Below, in pieces: positions 48,385 to 57,612 of a stretch of DNA of 64,000 nt. The notes beneath the pieces were generated by a model. The model did not search any database. It worked only from the letters and a program-made list of their open reading frames with translations, and was not told the origin of the DNA. The translations under genes were made by a program, and so were the position numbers. Each line of letters starts with the position of its first letter. The first letter of the stretch is position 1. The DNA is from Bromus sterilis (lineage: Eukaryota; Streptophyta; Magnoliopsida; Poales; Poaceae), in assembly GCA_950022295.1 (NCBI GenBank), contig OX465598.1, forward strand, positions 171,200,001 to 171,264,000. The letters are read 5' to 3'.

Positions 48385-51286
48385 TTTTTCCTAGGAAGAA
48401 GAAGAATGAGCTTATTGAAAATCAATTTGAAGGTTTATACGATTCCGACGATCTTGGAGACCTTTGATCCTTCTTTTGCCTTATTCCTAGCTTAAAGGCG
48501 TAAAACAAAGCGCTTGTTGGGAGGCAACCCAAGATGTTTTTACTTCTGTTTTTAGTGGTCTTGATGATTGTTACTACTGTAGCAACATCATTGTATCTTT
48601 ATTTTCAAGCTTTGTGCCAAGTTATAGCCTCATATGACAAGGGAAGTGAAAGTTGTGACATGCTGTCCAGAAAACAGATTCTGTCTTCGTGATGGAAAAA
48701 ATCGGATCAAATCACCAGTTCATCTTTTTGAGCTGAATTGTTTACATAACGTGCTCTATACAATCACGGAACTTTCGTATGTTCTGATTATTTTGATTTG
48801 AGTTGCATAAGTGCCCCTAAAAAAATGTTAACTACCTGTTGTTCTGTTTTTCACAGATTCTTCCACGTTTTGTCTCTCCTAACTTTTGCAAACCTTAAGC
48901 TTGCTTTTTGTTTGAAAAAACCTTTTGGCAATCTTGAGAAACAGTAGCTCTTCAAGAATATCTTTATATCCAGTGGGGAAAATTATTTATTAAGGGTAAT
49001 AACCTCTCTAATCAGCTTATGATGAGTTATGTATGAAGGGAGTTTTCAAGTGTGCGATGGAAGATGATGAAAGAAGATTCGGGAGTGTAAAGTGCTCAAG
49101 CTTGGGGATGCCCCCATGCATCCCCAATAAATATTCAAGGAGACTCAAGCGTCTAAGCTTGGGGATGCCCCTGTGCATCTCCTTCTCCATCAACAATCAT
49201 CAGTTCGTCCTTCGTCTCACTATATTTTTATCACTTCATGCATTATGTGCTATGCTTGGAGCGTATTTCTCTTAGGTTTTATTTTTTGTTTTATTTAGAT
49301 TTGCTTGCTGTTCATAACAAGTTAGACCCCATCTTACTTTTTGTGGGAGAGAAACACGCTCCACTTTCAAAATCTAGAACACATCATAGGATTCTTCATG
49401 CCTATCTTTTTGCTGTTGTGTGTTCTTTATCTTTTCGTAGCTATTGCCATGTTTAGTTTTTGTCTTAGTTTGTCTTTAGCAAGAGCCTTGGATTTTGTTT
49501 AGTTTGTTGCTGGAACTCTCTTTAGTTTTCATATTTATCTTGTTAAGAGAGTTGGCTGTTGCACTGAGTTGTGTCTTGTCTTGAGAGTAGGTAATTGAGG
49601 TTGCTATTTAATTTTAGTAGTAACTTGCAATAGTTTTGTGGTATTGATGTGAGTAATGTTTGAACTTTTGGTGTCAAGAGCTCTAGCCTATTAGTGATAG
49701 GTGTCGTATTTTGGGAAATCCGTGTTTATTTTCAAAACCTACAAAACTAGTTGAGAACTCTAGCTACTAGATGGATCGCTAATCTTTGGAGGGATCGAAT
49801 ATTAGAGTATACTCACGTACCATGAGTCGAGGATGCGCAAGGATAACCAAACCCCCATACACTCCTCCTCGGGGTACTTGTCTCTTTGTGAACCTCCTGA
49901 TTAGATTGAGAGTTACCGATAATAAGTGCATGAGTTCTTCGGACTAATGTGAGTATTGAAAGTTGACACTTCCACCTCCTCATATTTGTAGCCTGTCCTG
50001 TGCCGTGCATTGCCTCCTTCTCACTCCGAGAGTTGGCGTCCACCTTCGCCGGTACATCCAAACCCTTGGCATGATACTCTCTGTCATCCTAAACCTCCTT
50101 ATATCTTTCCTCAAAACAGCCACCATACCTACCTATCAAGGCATTTCCAAAGCCTATCCGAGATATATTGCCATGCAACATCCACCTCTTCATGACTTGA
50201 TCTTCATGTCATACATGTTCCTGCTAAACTGGCAGCGGCATACATTGCATACATCATGATAGCTACATCTTCTTTATGATTTGAGTACCTTGTAAAGTGT
50301 GAAAGATCTTCTATACCCTCTTGTAAGTGTTGCCCTTAAGTGAGGAAAAGATCCCAAAGTGGACAAAACAAAAGATCCCAAGGAGGACAAATGAGAGTTA
50401 AATAGAAAGAGCCATTGAGGCCACCAAAAAAATACAAAAAATAGAAAAAATAGAAAAAAGAAATAAAAAGAGAGAAAGGGGCAACACTACTATCCTTTTG
50501 AAAGATCCACACTAGTACTCCCTCTTATCCTAGTACTCCATAGATATGATCATGCATATAGCTATGTGGGGACCTTCACACTATAGAACTTGGCTTGCAT
50601 ATTACAAGGATGAGCCTCCTCAAAAGAGCTCTAGGTCTTTATGAGCGAGCAAGTTAGATGCACCCCCACTAGTTCCATTGGAGAGCTTTTCAGCTCATAT
50701 GTGCATCCGTTGCATGACAATCCCTACTCCTCACATCATATCTATCATTTGGCCTTCTCGCCTATGATTGTCCTCATTGATGTGAGCCTTTCTCACCCTT
50801 TTTGTCTTAGTCCTCCACCATATTCTCTCTTTGCCATCCTAAGTGTCAACTCTCGTGCCCACGCTCATCCATTGCATGAGTGCACAAAATATCGAAAAGG
50901 AGTGGATCAAATTGACTTGTACCTGGCTAGTGGTCTAGGGATGAGTCAAGATAACATTCCAAAGAAGACCAAGTGTGAAACTTTAGTAGATTGATTTCTC
51001 AACAAAAATAACTTTTATTCTCGTATTCCCTATCCCCCTTCTTGCATGCAAACACCATTTGGAGACATTCGGGTCACGAACAGCGAGAGCTCTTGCACCT
51101 AATGTTCTTTTGTTACTTGTTTCAATGGTAATATAGACTCTTGCATGTTATGACTTGGATTGAATCACATACCTTGATTGCTTTACTTTTCAAAGTTCTT
51201 ATATGGTTGCTAGCGTGTCACCACATAAATTATGCCTGTTATCATTTACCTACTCGAGGACGAGCAAGAATTAAGCTTGGGGATGT
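48385..51286 (+). mobile_element. A5 internal non-coding region
   Basis: The 2.9-kb region is collinear with the 3' internal parts of A1, A2 and A3: 'gcgcttgttgggaggcaaccc' (48512), the small ORF (49033-49275), GGGGATG hairpins, a purine-rich tract (50340-50490), and 'tactcgaggacgagcaagaa' before the polypurine tract AAGCTTGGGGATG (51273-51285). There is no large ORF. Confidence 0.7.
49033..49275 (+). CDS. Conserved small ORF of family A (copy in A5)
   Basis: The 80-codon frame starts MKGVFKCAMEDDERR and shares the basic middle and start of the hydrophobic tail with the other copies. It stops early, about 12 codons before the A2 and A3 ends (near AMLGAYFS). Product unknown. Confidence 0.3.
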   Translation: MKGVFKCAMEDDERRFGSVKCSSLGMPPCIPNKYSRRLKRLSLGMPLCISFSINNHQFVLRLTIFLSLHALCAMLGAYFS

Positions 51287-52867
51287 TGATACGTCTCAAA
51301 CGTATCGATAATTTCTGCTCGCTCCATGAATGTTTTGTGTGATATTTATATGATCTAGATACACTTTCATACATTTTTGATCATATTTGGACTAACCTAC
51401 TAACTCAGTGCACCCCAGTGCCTGTTCCTGTTTTCGGCTGTTTTTTTATTTCATTTTCCCCATATAAAAAGTGCTCCAAAAATCCGGAGAAAATTAGATA
51501 AAAAATCAGCGTGTCGGAAGCCTCCAGAACCCCGAAGGAGGGCCAGGGGGCGCCTGGACCCCTGGTGGCCCCCCTGTCTGCCCCCCTTCTCCTATTTATT
51601 CTCCTTCATGGGTAACTTATGAAGAAATAACCCTATTTCGCAATCTTGCCTCTGTTCCACCGCCGCCGCGCTTCCAAGATCGGTAGCACCGTCAGGACCA
51701 TTCCCGGCACCCTGCCGGAGGGAGGATCGACCTCCGTGAGCTTCTCCTCCACCACGGACGCTTCTCGGATGTGCCGTGAGTAGTCTACCTTGGACCATGG
51801 GTCCGTGATCAGTAGCTATGTGATGTTCTCCTCCCCTATTTGTTCTTCATGGTTTAGACCTCATGAGCTGCCCTACATGATCGAGGCACATATGTAATTC
51901 TTCTACTGTTGCTATGTTGAGTTTGATGGGATCTGGTGGATTATGAGATTATGTTCAGATCGTGATAGAGTAATATATTTGGTTTTTATCTCTTATATTT
52001 TTTGTTCCTAAGTAATTCTTGCATGTTCTTCGTTGCTGTTTATTTCTTTGGCCAAGTGGTGGGTAGTAACTCCAAGAGGGAACATTATGCTCGATTGTGG
52101 GTACATGCCCCCTGATGACACGCTTGAGTGACAGAAACATGAGTCTAGGGGATGTGATGTGGCCACAAGGGGGAAAACAACGGTGCTTGTAACCACGGTT
52201 GCAAGGATTGTTTACTTTACGCAAAGTTCTTTTTAATGCACTTGTCTGTTGCTTTGGGTTTACACTTTGGGTGGGGCTCACAACTTAATACCAGCGAGAT
52301 GTTCTGGATAGATATCTCAAGGTGGATGATTAGTAGTAGATGCAGTTGGATTTCGGTCTACTTATTTTGGCGTACTGCCCATGCTTATGAGCCTCTTCCT
52401 TTCTTTTGTAGCATAGTTAGCATTGCGGTGCGTTTATAATCCTGTCAATTTCCCATCTGTAATTTGTTTACCTCGCATAGCATTTATCGTCTTTTGGGAG
52501 AGAGACATCACTAGTGAACATCACGGGACCCCGTCCATATTCACATCATTGTTTACAAGCCTATTTCCTTTTCCGTATTTACTTTCAGTTGCTATCATTA
52601 TCATTATCCCTTGTGTGTTTGATCCTTTGTAAATAGCAAGACCAGAGAGATTGACAACCTCTCTGAACTTCGTTGGGATCAATGTTAATTGTATCGTGTG
52701 CAGGTCCACGTCAGGTGCGCCACTGACACCTACTTATCATTTCCGGAGTCCTACGGGAGACAAACCCTATCCTCCACATAGGGGAAATTTGCTGCTATCC
52801 TACATCTTACCTTCCACTTTGGGTAACCAACGAAGGTCGAGAAGCCATTATCATTTCCATGCCATCA
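51287..52867 (+). repeat. A5 3' LTR
   Basis: A 1581-bp LTR from TGATACGTCTC to GCCATCA. It contains the inverted repeat GATACGT/ACGTATC at its start, a GC-rich stretch (51540-51590) followed by CCTATTTATTC as a weak TATA, and the conserved 'ccagcgagatgttctgg' block at about 52301. It is the best full-length example of this subtype. Confidence 0.85.
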
Positions 52868-53076
52868 ATTACCCATAATCATTTAGACTTGTGAGCAGAC
52901 AATGAGGACCCACCCCAGTTGATCATCCGGCCTGGATGGGATGCCCGTCACATTCGATGCTTTCCGAGAGTGTTCTGTGCTTGGCCTTGTCTGCTTAGAC
53001 AAGTGGGTACGGCTCTCGGCTCTCCATATGATTGAACTGTGACAGGAATTACATATGCATATTCCGGGTCCCTACA

Positions 53077-53133
53077 AGGCTGTAGTGTCATCCTCTATAT
53101 TTGACTTGCTTTCTATTATAACAGTTTTGACAT
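53077..53133 (-). pseudogene. A4 gag remnant, piece 3
   Basis: After the duplication aggct (53077-53081) the sequence continues the minus-strand family A gag: 'gtagtgtcatcctctatatttgacttgctt' corresponds to the part of A2 at about 8495-8525. It stops where the G LTR starts at 53134. Together with pieces 1 and 2 this is a single gag stretch now spread over 35.6 kb. Confidence 0.65.
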
Positions 53134-55093
53134 TGTAAGGCCCGATATGCGGTACTGTTCTAGATCTAGATGTTTCCATCCAGATCCGGGGACGAAGCAC
53201 ATATCGGTCCCACCGCGACATATGACATAGCCATATGCCCCGGATTTCCAACATGATATCACAACATTACAGATACAAGGATACAACATCTCATACAATC
53301 GGCATACAACTGCCTCAATTACAATACAACAACGGAAGGTACATGTCTGAGTACAGACTACAATCAACTGCCTAGTGGCAAAGAGAAAAGCATCGATCCC
53401 ATAACCACACGGGTCCAGGCCCTCCGCCGGGATCCACCTAACTAGTCGTCATCGAGTCTCCACGTGAAACGTCGATCACCATACCTGTTGTCGATCAAGA
53501 ACCTTGAAAAGAGTTTGGGGGTAGTATCATGAGTACAGAGGTACTCAGCATCCAACTTTAGTGGTCATCTGACCCAGCAATGACTTCATCACTCGTCATT
53601 CTAGGACAACTAGTAGTTTACGGTAAGGATAGGGTAAGTGGTGAGGTTGCTGCCACACTAGCATTTATGAAGTGGCTAACGATCTAGAGAGGAAGATAAG
53701 AAGCCAAGCATTCGATGAGGAATCGCCTCCAACAAGTCTTGCTATCAGCTACTACGCAAACATAACACCTATCCTATCCTTGTCCTCCTCTTCGCATCTC
53801 GACGAAGAAGAAGCATTCAAGGCACACACACACGTTGATCAAGTTATATTAAGATTATCTCAGTTTTTGTTGTCTATGAACAAGGAGTAGGTCTGAAGTC
53901 GTCCATAACTGTGGACACGGCTTCTCTGAAAGATTTAACCCTGCAGGGGTGTACCAACTACCCATTACAAGGCTCCGCACGCACGCCCATCTCTCTCAAT
54001 TGCTACCCATCACAGGCAACCATTTTATGATTTAGTTCCAAGAGATCCGAAACGACAGGTCCCTCTAACTAACAACAAACAAATCCGGGTGGCTCCCGGG
54101 GAGTCGACACCCAATCCAAAAGCTGGCCACGCTCTCGGATCGGACTCTTCCGTCTCAACAGGGTTTGGGTTACCGAGATGCCTCACGTGAGGCCTCGGGC
54201 CCTCGCCGGTCAAAGGTGGACCAACAAGGAACCATGTCCTCACTGGTACGGGTTGGTTTAAAAACTACTGGCAGCTGACCAGCACACACACGGTTTCAAA
54301 TGGTAAATCAGCTTGGGCCACCACTATAAATGCTTGAAGCTAGGTAGGTAAGAAAAGGGGACCCCATAAAATCCCACACGCGGTTAGGTACGCTCAGTCT
54401 TAAAACCAATACCCGGAACTCGGATCCTAGGTGACTCGAATGGAACAAAGCGTCGGGGCGGGATATCCTAGACCTTCCATCCTTCGTCGAATATAGTCAA
54501 CATTATAATAATCATATCATCAACAACAATATAATAATGTGATATCCTAAACCAAGGAGTAAAAGGGTAACATCGTAGCATCCTAAGCATGCATACTCAG
54601 CAGGGGCTGAGCAACGAGCAATAGTAACATAGCAGTACAAGGTTTTCTGGGAGGGGACATGGCTGTATCGGTTTGAAAGAGGCTGTAAACATGTGGTAGG
54701 AACAAACATCGAACCTAACCTAGACTAGCATGCAAACCGCTGGTTGAAATAGAATGGATCATAAGAATGTATAGTCCTTGCCTGTTGATAAGTCAGGTTC
54801 CGAAGGTGTAGTCGATCGCACACTCGCAACGTCTCCGAGAGGTACCCGCGGAAGCACACAAGACGGAAAACACTGGAAAGCAATCAACGAGCAAGCATCT
54901 ATTACTACGAAGCATCACATGATCAAGAAGGAAACACATAGCACGACAACGCGATACGGATCTATCGTCGAGAACGGTTACTAACAGTTTAAGTGGGGTA
55001 TCGGTCACACACGACGAATACCGCACGTTTACGGTGGTTCAAGTTGTTTAGCTACAAGTGATCAACAAAGGTTGTTAACATGGCAACTCAACC
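53134..55093 (-). repeat. LTR remnant G (chromovirus type), minus strand
   Basis: The outer end reads TGTAAGGCCCG on the plus strand, that is CGGGCCTTACA on the minus strand, a CA-type LTR terminus. Phrases shared with the B LTR in reverse ('aaccctgcaggggtgtac' at 53939, the 'gtccataactgtggacacgg' segment, 'ctgagtacagac' at 53346) show it is a related but distinct LTR. Its U3 start is not found; it ends at about 55093 against element D. No internal coding region is attached. The short ORFs here are not convincing. Confidence 0.55.
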
Positions 55094-55461
55094 TCGTCGG
55101 CTAACAGGAGGATACGTTCCTGCTCGATATTATTGATTGGAGATGGCGATTACAGGGAAGCCGAGGCTAGTGCGCACAAGGCTAGGTTACAGATTGTGTA
55201 TTGCTTGATCTCGACGTCTCCCCTCCTAGCCCTTATATACTAGACTAGGTCTCGGGGAGTCCGTCCTGATTATAGATGAGGTTTCCTAACCATGATCTTG
55301 TTTCGTACGGCAAGTTTGCACCTTCCTTATGACTCGCGGACTCCTACGTTGGTGCCACTAGTGGGCCCAGGCTGGGCCCAGGCGGCATCTTTGGGGGCCT
55401 TCTGTCTTCTGGTACACCGGGTAGGCTCATTCATAGGAGTCGTGGGGTCACCCCCTCTTCA
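55094..55461 (-). repeat. D 3' LTR, end truncated
   Basis: The minus strand starts TGAAGAGGGGGTG at 55461. It matches the visible 5' LTR from 'ctcgtcggctaacagg' onward (55088-55257 equals about 63831-64000). A TATA box GTATATAAGG lies at 55233-55239. The last 65-70 bp present in the 5' LTR (63768-63836) are not recognisable here, so the intact LTR would be about 440 bp. Confidence 0.75.
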
Positions 55462-55476
55462 GTAGCCCCCGAGTGC
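55462..55476 (-). other. D polypurine tract
   Basis: On the minus strand GCACTCGGGGGCTAC lies directly before the LTR start TGAAGAGG. The CTCGGGGGCTAC phrase is the usual plus-strand primer of this type of cereal element. Very similar phrases recur many times in the spacer at 58020-58750. Confidence 0.8.
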
Positions 55477-56775
55477 ATGGGGGACTCAAAGAGGCGCGCA
55501 GGGACTCGAATCCACTCTAGCGTCGTTTTGATGTATGCACGGTTCAACCGTGGGTCGCTGGCAGTCTGGGGCCATGACAAATCCTGTTTCAAGGGATGCT
55601 AAGCTGAAAGGGCCCAAGGTGTCGACTGGTCGAGCCTTGGTGAATTGCACTAGTGGCAAAAACCGCAGTAGCCCAATCAAACCCATGTCCCTCGACATGA
55701 GCTTGGAACACTGGTGTCTAGCAAAAGTCATGTCGCTGCAGGTCTTACAGTGATCAATTGCCGCCAGTAAAGTTCGTAGTCTAGGCGCGTCCGCCCGGCT
55801 TTTTCTATCATGCATGCGCATGGAAAAGGTTGGGAGTGAAATCGCTCTTCGGCAAGTCCCAGCCCGGCCTATCTTCGCAGCGGGGTCTTACCTACACGCT
55901 AAGCTTGCGTGGCATCTGGGCATAGTGTATCGTGTTCCAGGAATATGTATTTGTATTGAGGCGCGGAGCCTAGTAGATAATGCACCCACTTGGAATAAAC
56001 AATCAAGTGGGCGGTTTTAGCAGTCACTCGTGGAGCTTCTCCGAGTGCTCGGGCGAAGAGTGATGTAGAGGGTTATTTGCTCGGGAAGTCGTCGAGTGTT
56101 TGAGTATATAGAGTTTTGCGAGTAATCATTCGAATATCACTTTTTCTCTCAGGGTGAGGGAGCACCCGATACTCCAGGACCGCTCGAGCTGGTGAGTGCA
56201 GGTCTGTTCATCTTTACGTCATGGTGAGGGAGCACCCGAAACTCTCATGGGTGCGAGTAATCATTTGAGCATGTTTTTACTGTTGGGTAAGGGAGCACCC
56301 GAAAACTCTTATGGGTGCGAGTAATCACTCAAGCACGTTTTTACTTCTGGGTGAGGGAGCACCCGAAAAATCTCATGGATGGATACACTCCCGATGGGAG
56401 CTAGATATATTTGAAAAATGTATTTAATCTATGCAAAAAACGGTGCTTGCAAGCTGCCTCTTCTGCTGACAACCTCTTTAATTTACCTCTTGTTTGGTGA
56501 AGATCACTATGTCCTTGCTGGAGGACCGTCAAAAAGATGCTCTGGCTGCTAACCGTCATGTCTGCATGACCGGTCATAATGATGGCTTTTGGTGGCGTGC
56601 TGCAGCCGCCTGTTGAGTTATCGATGCACGTATTGAAAACACGCGAGATTTGACGCGTCCAGCGCGCTGTGCCTCCCGTGTGAAGGCATCTTTGTCTCGA
56701 ACTTCGAATCGCCGGGCGTGCTTGGTCTTTGAATTAGTGGCTCCCGTCGTCTGGGCTTCTATTTGGGGTTTGTGC
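55477..56775. other. D spacer, left part, with tandem repeats
   Basis: No gene is supported between the polypurine tract and the opposite-strand gene. At 56151-56390 a unit of about 63 bp recurs about four times. Its core is GGTGAGGGAGCACCCGAAA, and the copies begin near 56151, 56221, 56284 and 56347. The core itself contains an inverted GGTG...CACC. The rest (55477-56150) has short ORFs on both strands that I would not call genes. Confidence 0.6.
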
Positions 56776-56781
56776 TATAAA
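56776..56781 (+). promoter_or_regulatory. TATA box of the opposite-strand B3-like gene
   Basis: TGCTATAAATGGGCCCC carries a textbook TATAAA, 74 bp upstream of the ATG at 56855. A CT-rich stretch (56790-56852), a typical plant 5' leader, lies between. It points opposite to D's own transcript. Confidence 0.6.
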
Positions 56782-56854
56782 TGGGCCCCTTTTTTTCTTC
56801 TAGCAGCGGTATTCGTCCTCCGCTCATCTTACTTCTCTTTCTCCTCCTCTTCTC

Positions 56855-57612
56855 ATGGAGCCCAAGCGTGGAGCTGGTATGACTGGCCGTGGTCGTGCTC
56901 GCCGCGGCCGTGGTGGTCGTACTCCGCGCTCTTCTCGCGGTGGTCGTCATGGTGCAGCGTTGGTGCCTTCCTCCTCTACCTTGGAGGAGGGTGTTTGGTG
57001 TTATGACTTTCTCCTGCACGTTCGTGGCTGGGGCGCTGCTCGTATTCTTCTTCCTTCTGCATTTGCTGCCATTGTTTCTGCGCGTGGCCTTGACGGCTTG
57101 CTGCTTCGTCTTCAGGGGTGCGCTCGATCTCCTTCTTATGTTAAGTTGGAGATCCATAGTTCCTGCTTGATTTTTCTTGGCTTTGGCTAGAAATCCTTTG
57201 CTCGTCAGTTGAAATTGCGTGATGGTGACACTCTTTGTTGCCGTTTTTATGGTAAAGACACTCTTGTCATCCGCGCTTTTGACCCGAGCGGCAACCGCAT
57301 GGATCCGTACTGGCCGGAGACAGGCAGTGATGGTTCTGACAGGTCGAGGAGTCCTTCGTTTGCGTCTTCAAATGTTTCCTCCTCCGGTGACTCTTCGGGT
57401 GCTGATGCGGAGCCGTCTTCAACTGCTTCCCCCTCCGGTTCTGAAGAGGATCTCGACGTCAAACCACCAGTCAAGCGGGCGCGCCAGGCGACCTTGTAGA
57501 ACTGGAGGCGGCAGCGTCATCTTCGCCGGCAGCTCGGGTGGAGCTGGAGAAGAAGCTGGTGGAGCAGGAGAAGAAGCTGGTGGAGTATCGTCTTCGACTG
57601 CTCCGCAAATAA
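56855..57612 (+). pseudogene. B3-domain-like protein gene carried by D on the opposite strand
   Basis: The ATG at 56855 opens a frame with an Arg/Gly-rich N-terminus (GRGRARRGRGG, residues about 8-30), then a region that fits a plant B3 DNA-binding fold: YDFLLHV, ILLPSAFAAIV, a strand-like KLEIHSSCLIFLGFG, KSFARQLKLRDGDTL, CCRFYG and FDPSGNR. A TAG at 57188-57190 sits where B3 proteins have Trp before KxF. A Ser/Asp/Glu-rich stretch (about 57320-57450) and a basic KPPVKRARQ follow. A frameshift near 57488 is needed to reach a coiled-coil tail (ELEKKLVEQEKKLVEYRLRLLRK) ending with TAA at 57610-57612. The length is about 252 codons. B3 proteins bind DNA and act in the nucleus; here the gene would be transcribed against the retroelement. 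The alternative is a lineage-specific ORF with chance similarity. Confidence 0.6.

Larger units (their letters stand above)
46412..52867 (+). mobile_element. Element A5: non-autonomous Athila-like retrotransposon
   Basis: A5 has LTRs at 46412-47476 and 51287-52867, a tRNA-Asp-type primer site, a short gag-protease (47660-48384) and 2.9 kb of non-coding internal DNA. No pol is present. It interrupts the B 3' LTR: the intact B 5' LTR reads straight through the site at about 27828-27836. The flanks (…caccac and attaccc…) give no clean duplication, so the sites have mutated or an end was lost. The 5' end of its coding region differs from A2, which means the family has more than one gag type. Confidence 0.88.
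24597..53076 (+). mobile_element. Element B: chromovirus (Tekay/Del-like), deleted and heavily nested
   Basis: B's two LTRs (24597-28044 and 42832-53076) are flanked by aagct (24592-24596) and aggct (53077-53081), one mismatch. Without its nested guests the element is about 10.5 kb. Internal parts seen are a tRNA-Met primer site, a few dozen bases of possible gag start, then RT, RNase H, integrase and a chromodomain remnant. Most of gag and protease are deleted. The guests are F (with E inside it) in the RT/RNase H junction and A5 in the 3' LTR. Stops and frameshifts show it is inactive. Confidence 0.9.
42832..53076 (+). repeat. B 3' LTR, split by element A5
   Basis: TGTCACAACC (42832) to CCCTACA (53076), of which 46412-52867 is the A5 guest, leaving about 3.79 kb. 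It is collinear with the 5' LTR: AT-rich start, GC-rich 43280-44070, TATATAA at 46054-46060, and the final segment 52868-53076. It holds extra stretches absent from the 5' LTR (about 44395-44655 and 45622-45699), so the 5' copy has suffered deletions or this one insertions. Confidence 0.9.

Noticed and set aside
53672..53890. Plus-strand ORF of 72 codons in LTR G
   Set aside because: No motif, no support from the related B LTR, and length within chance expectation.
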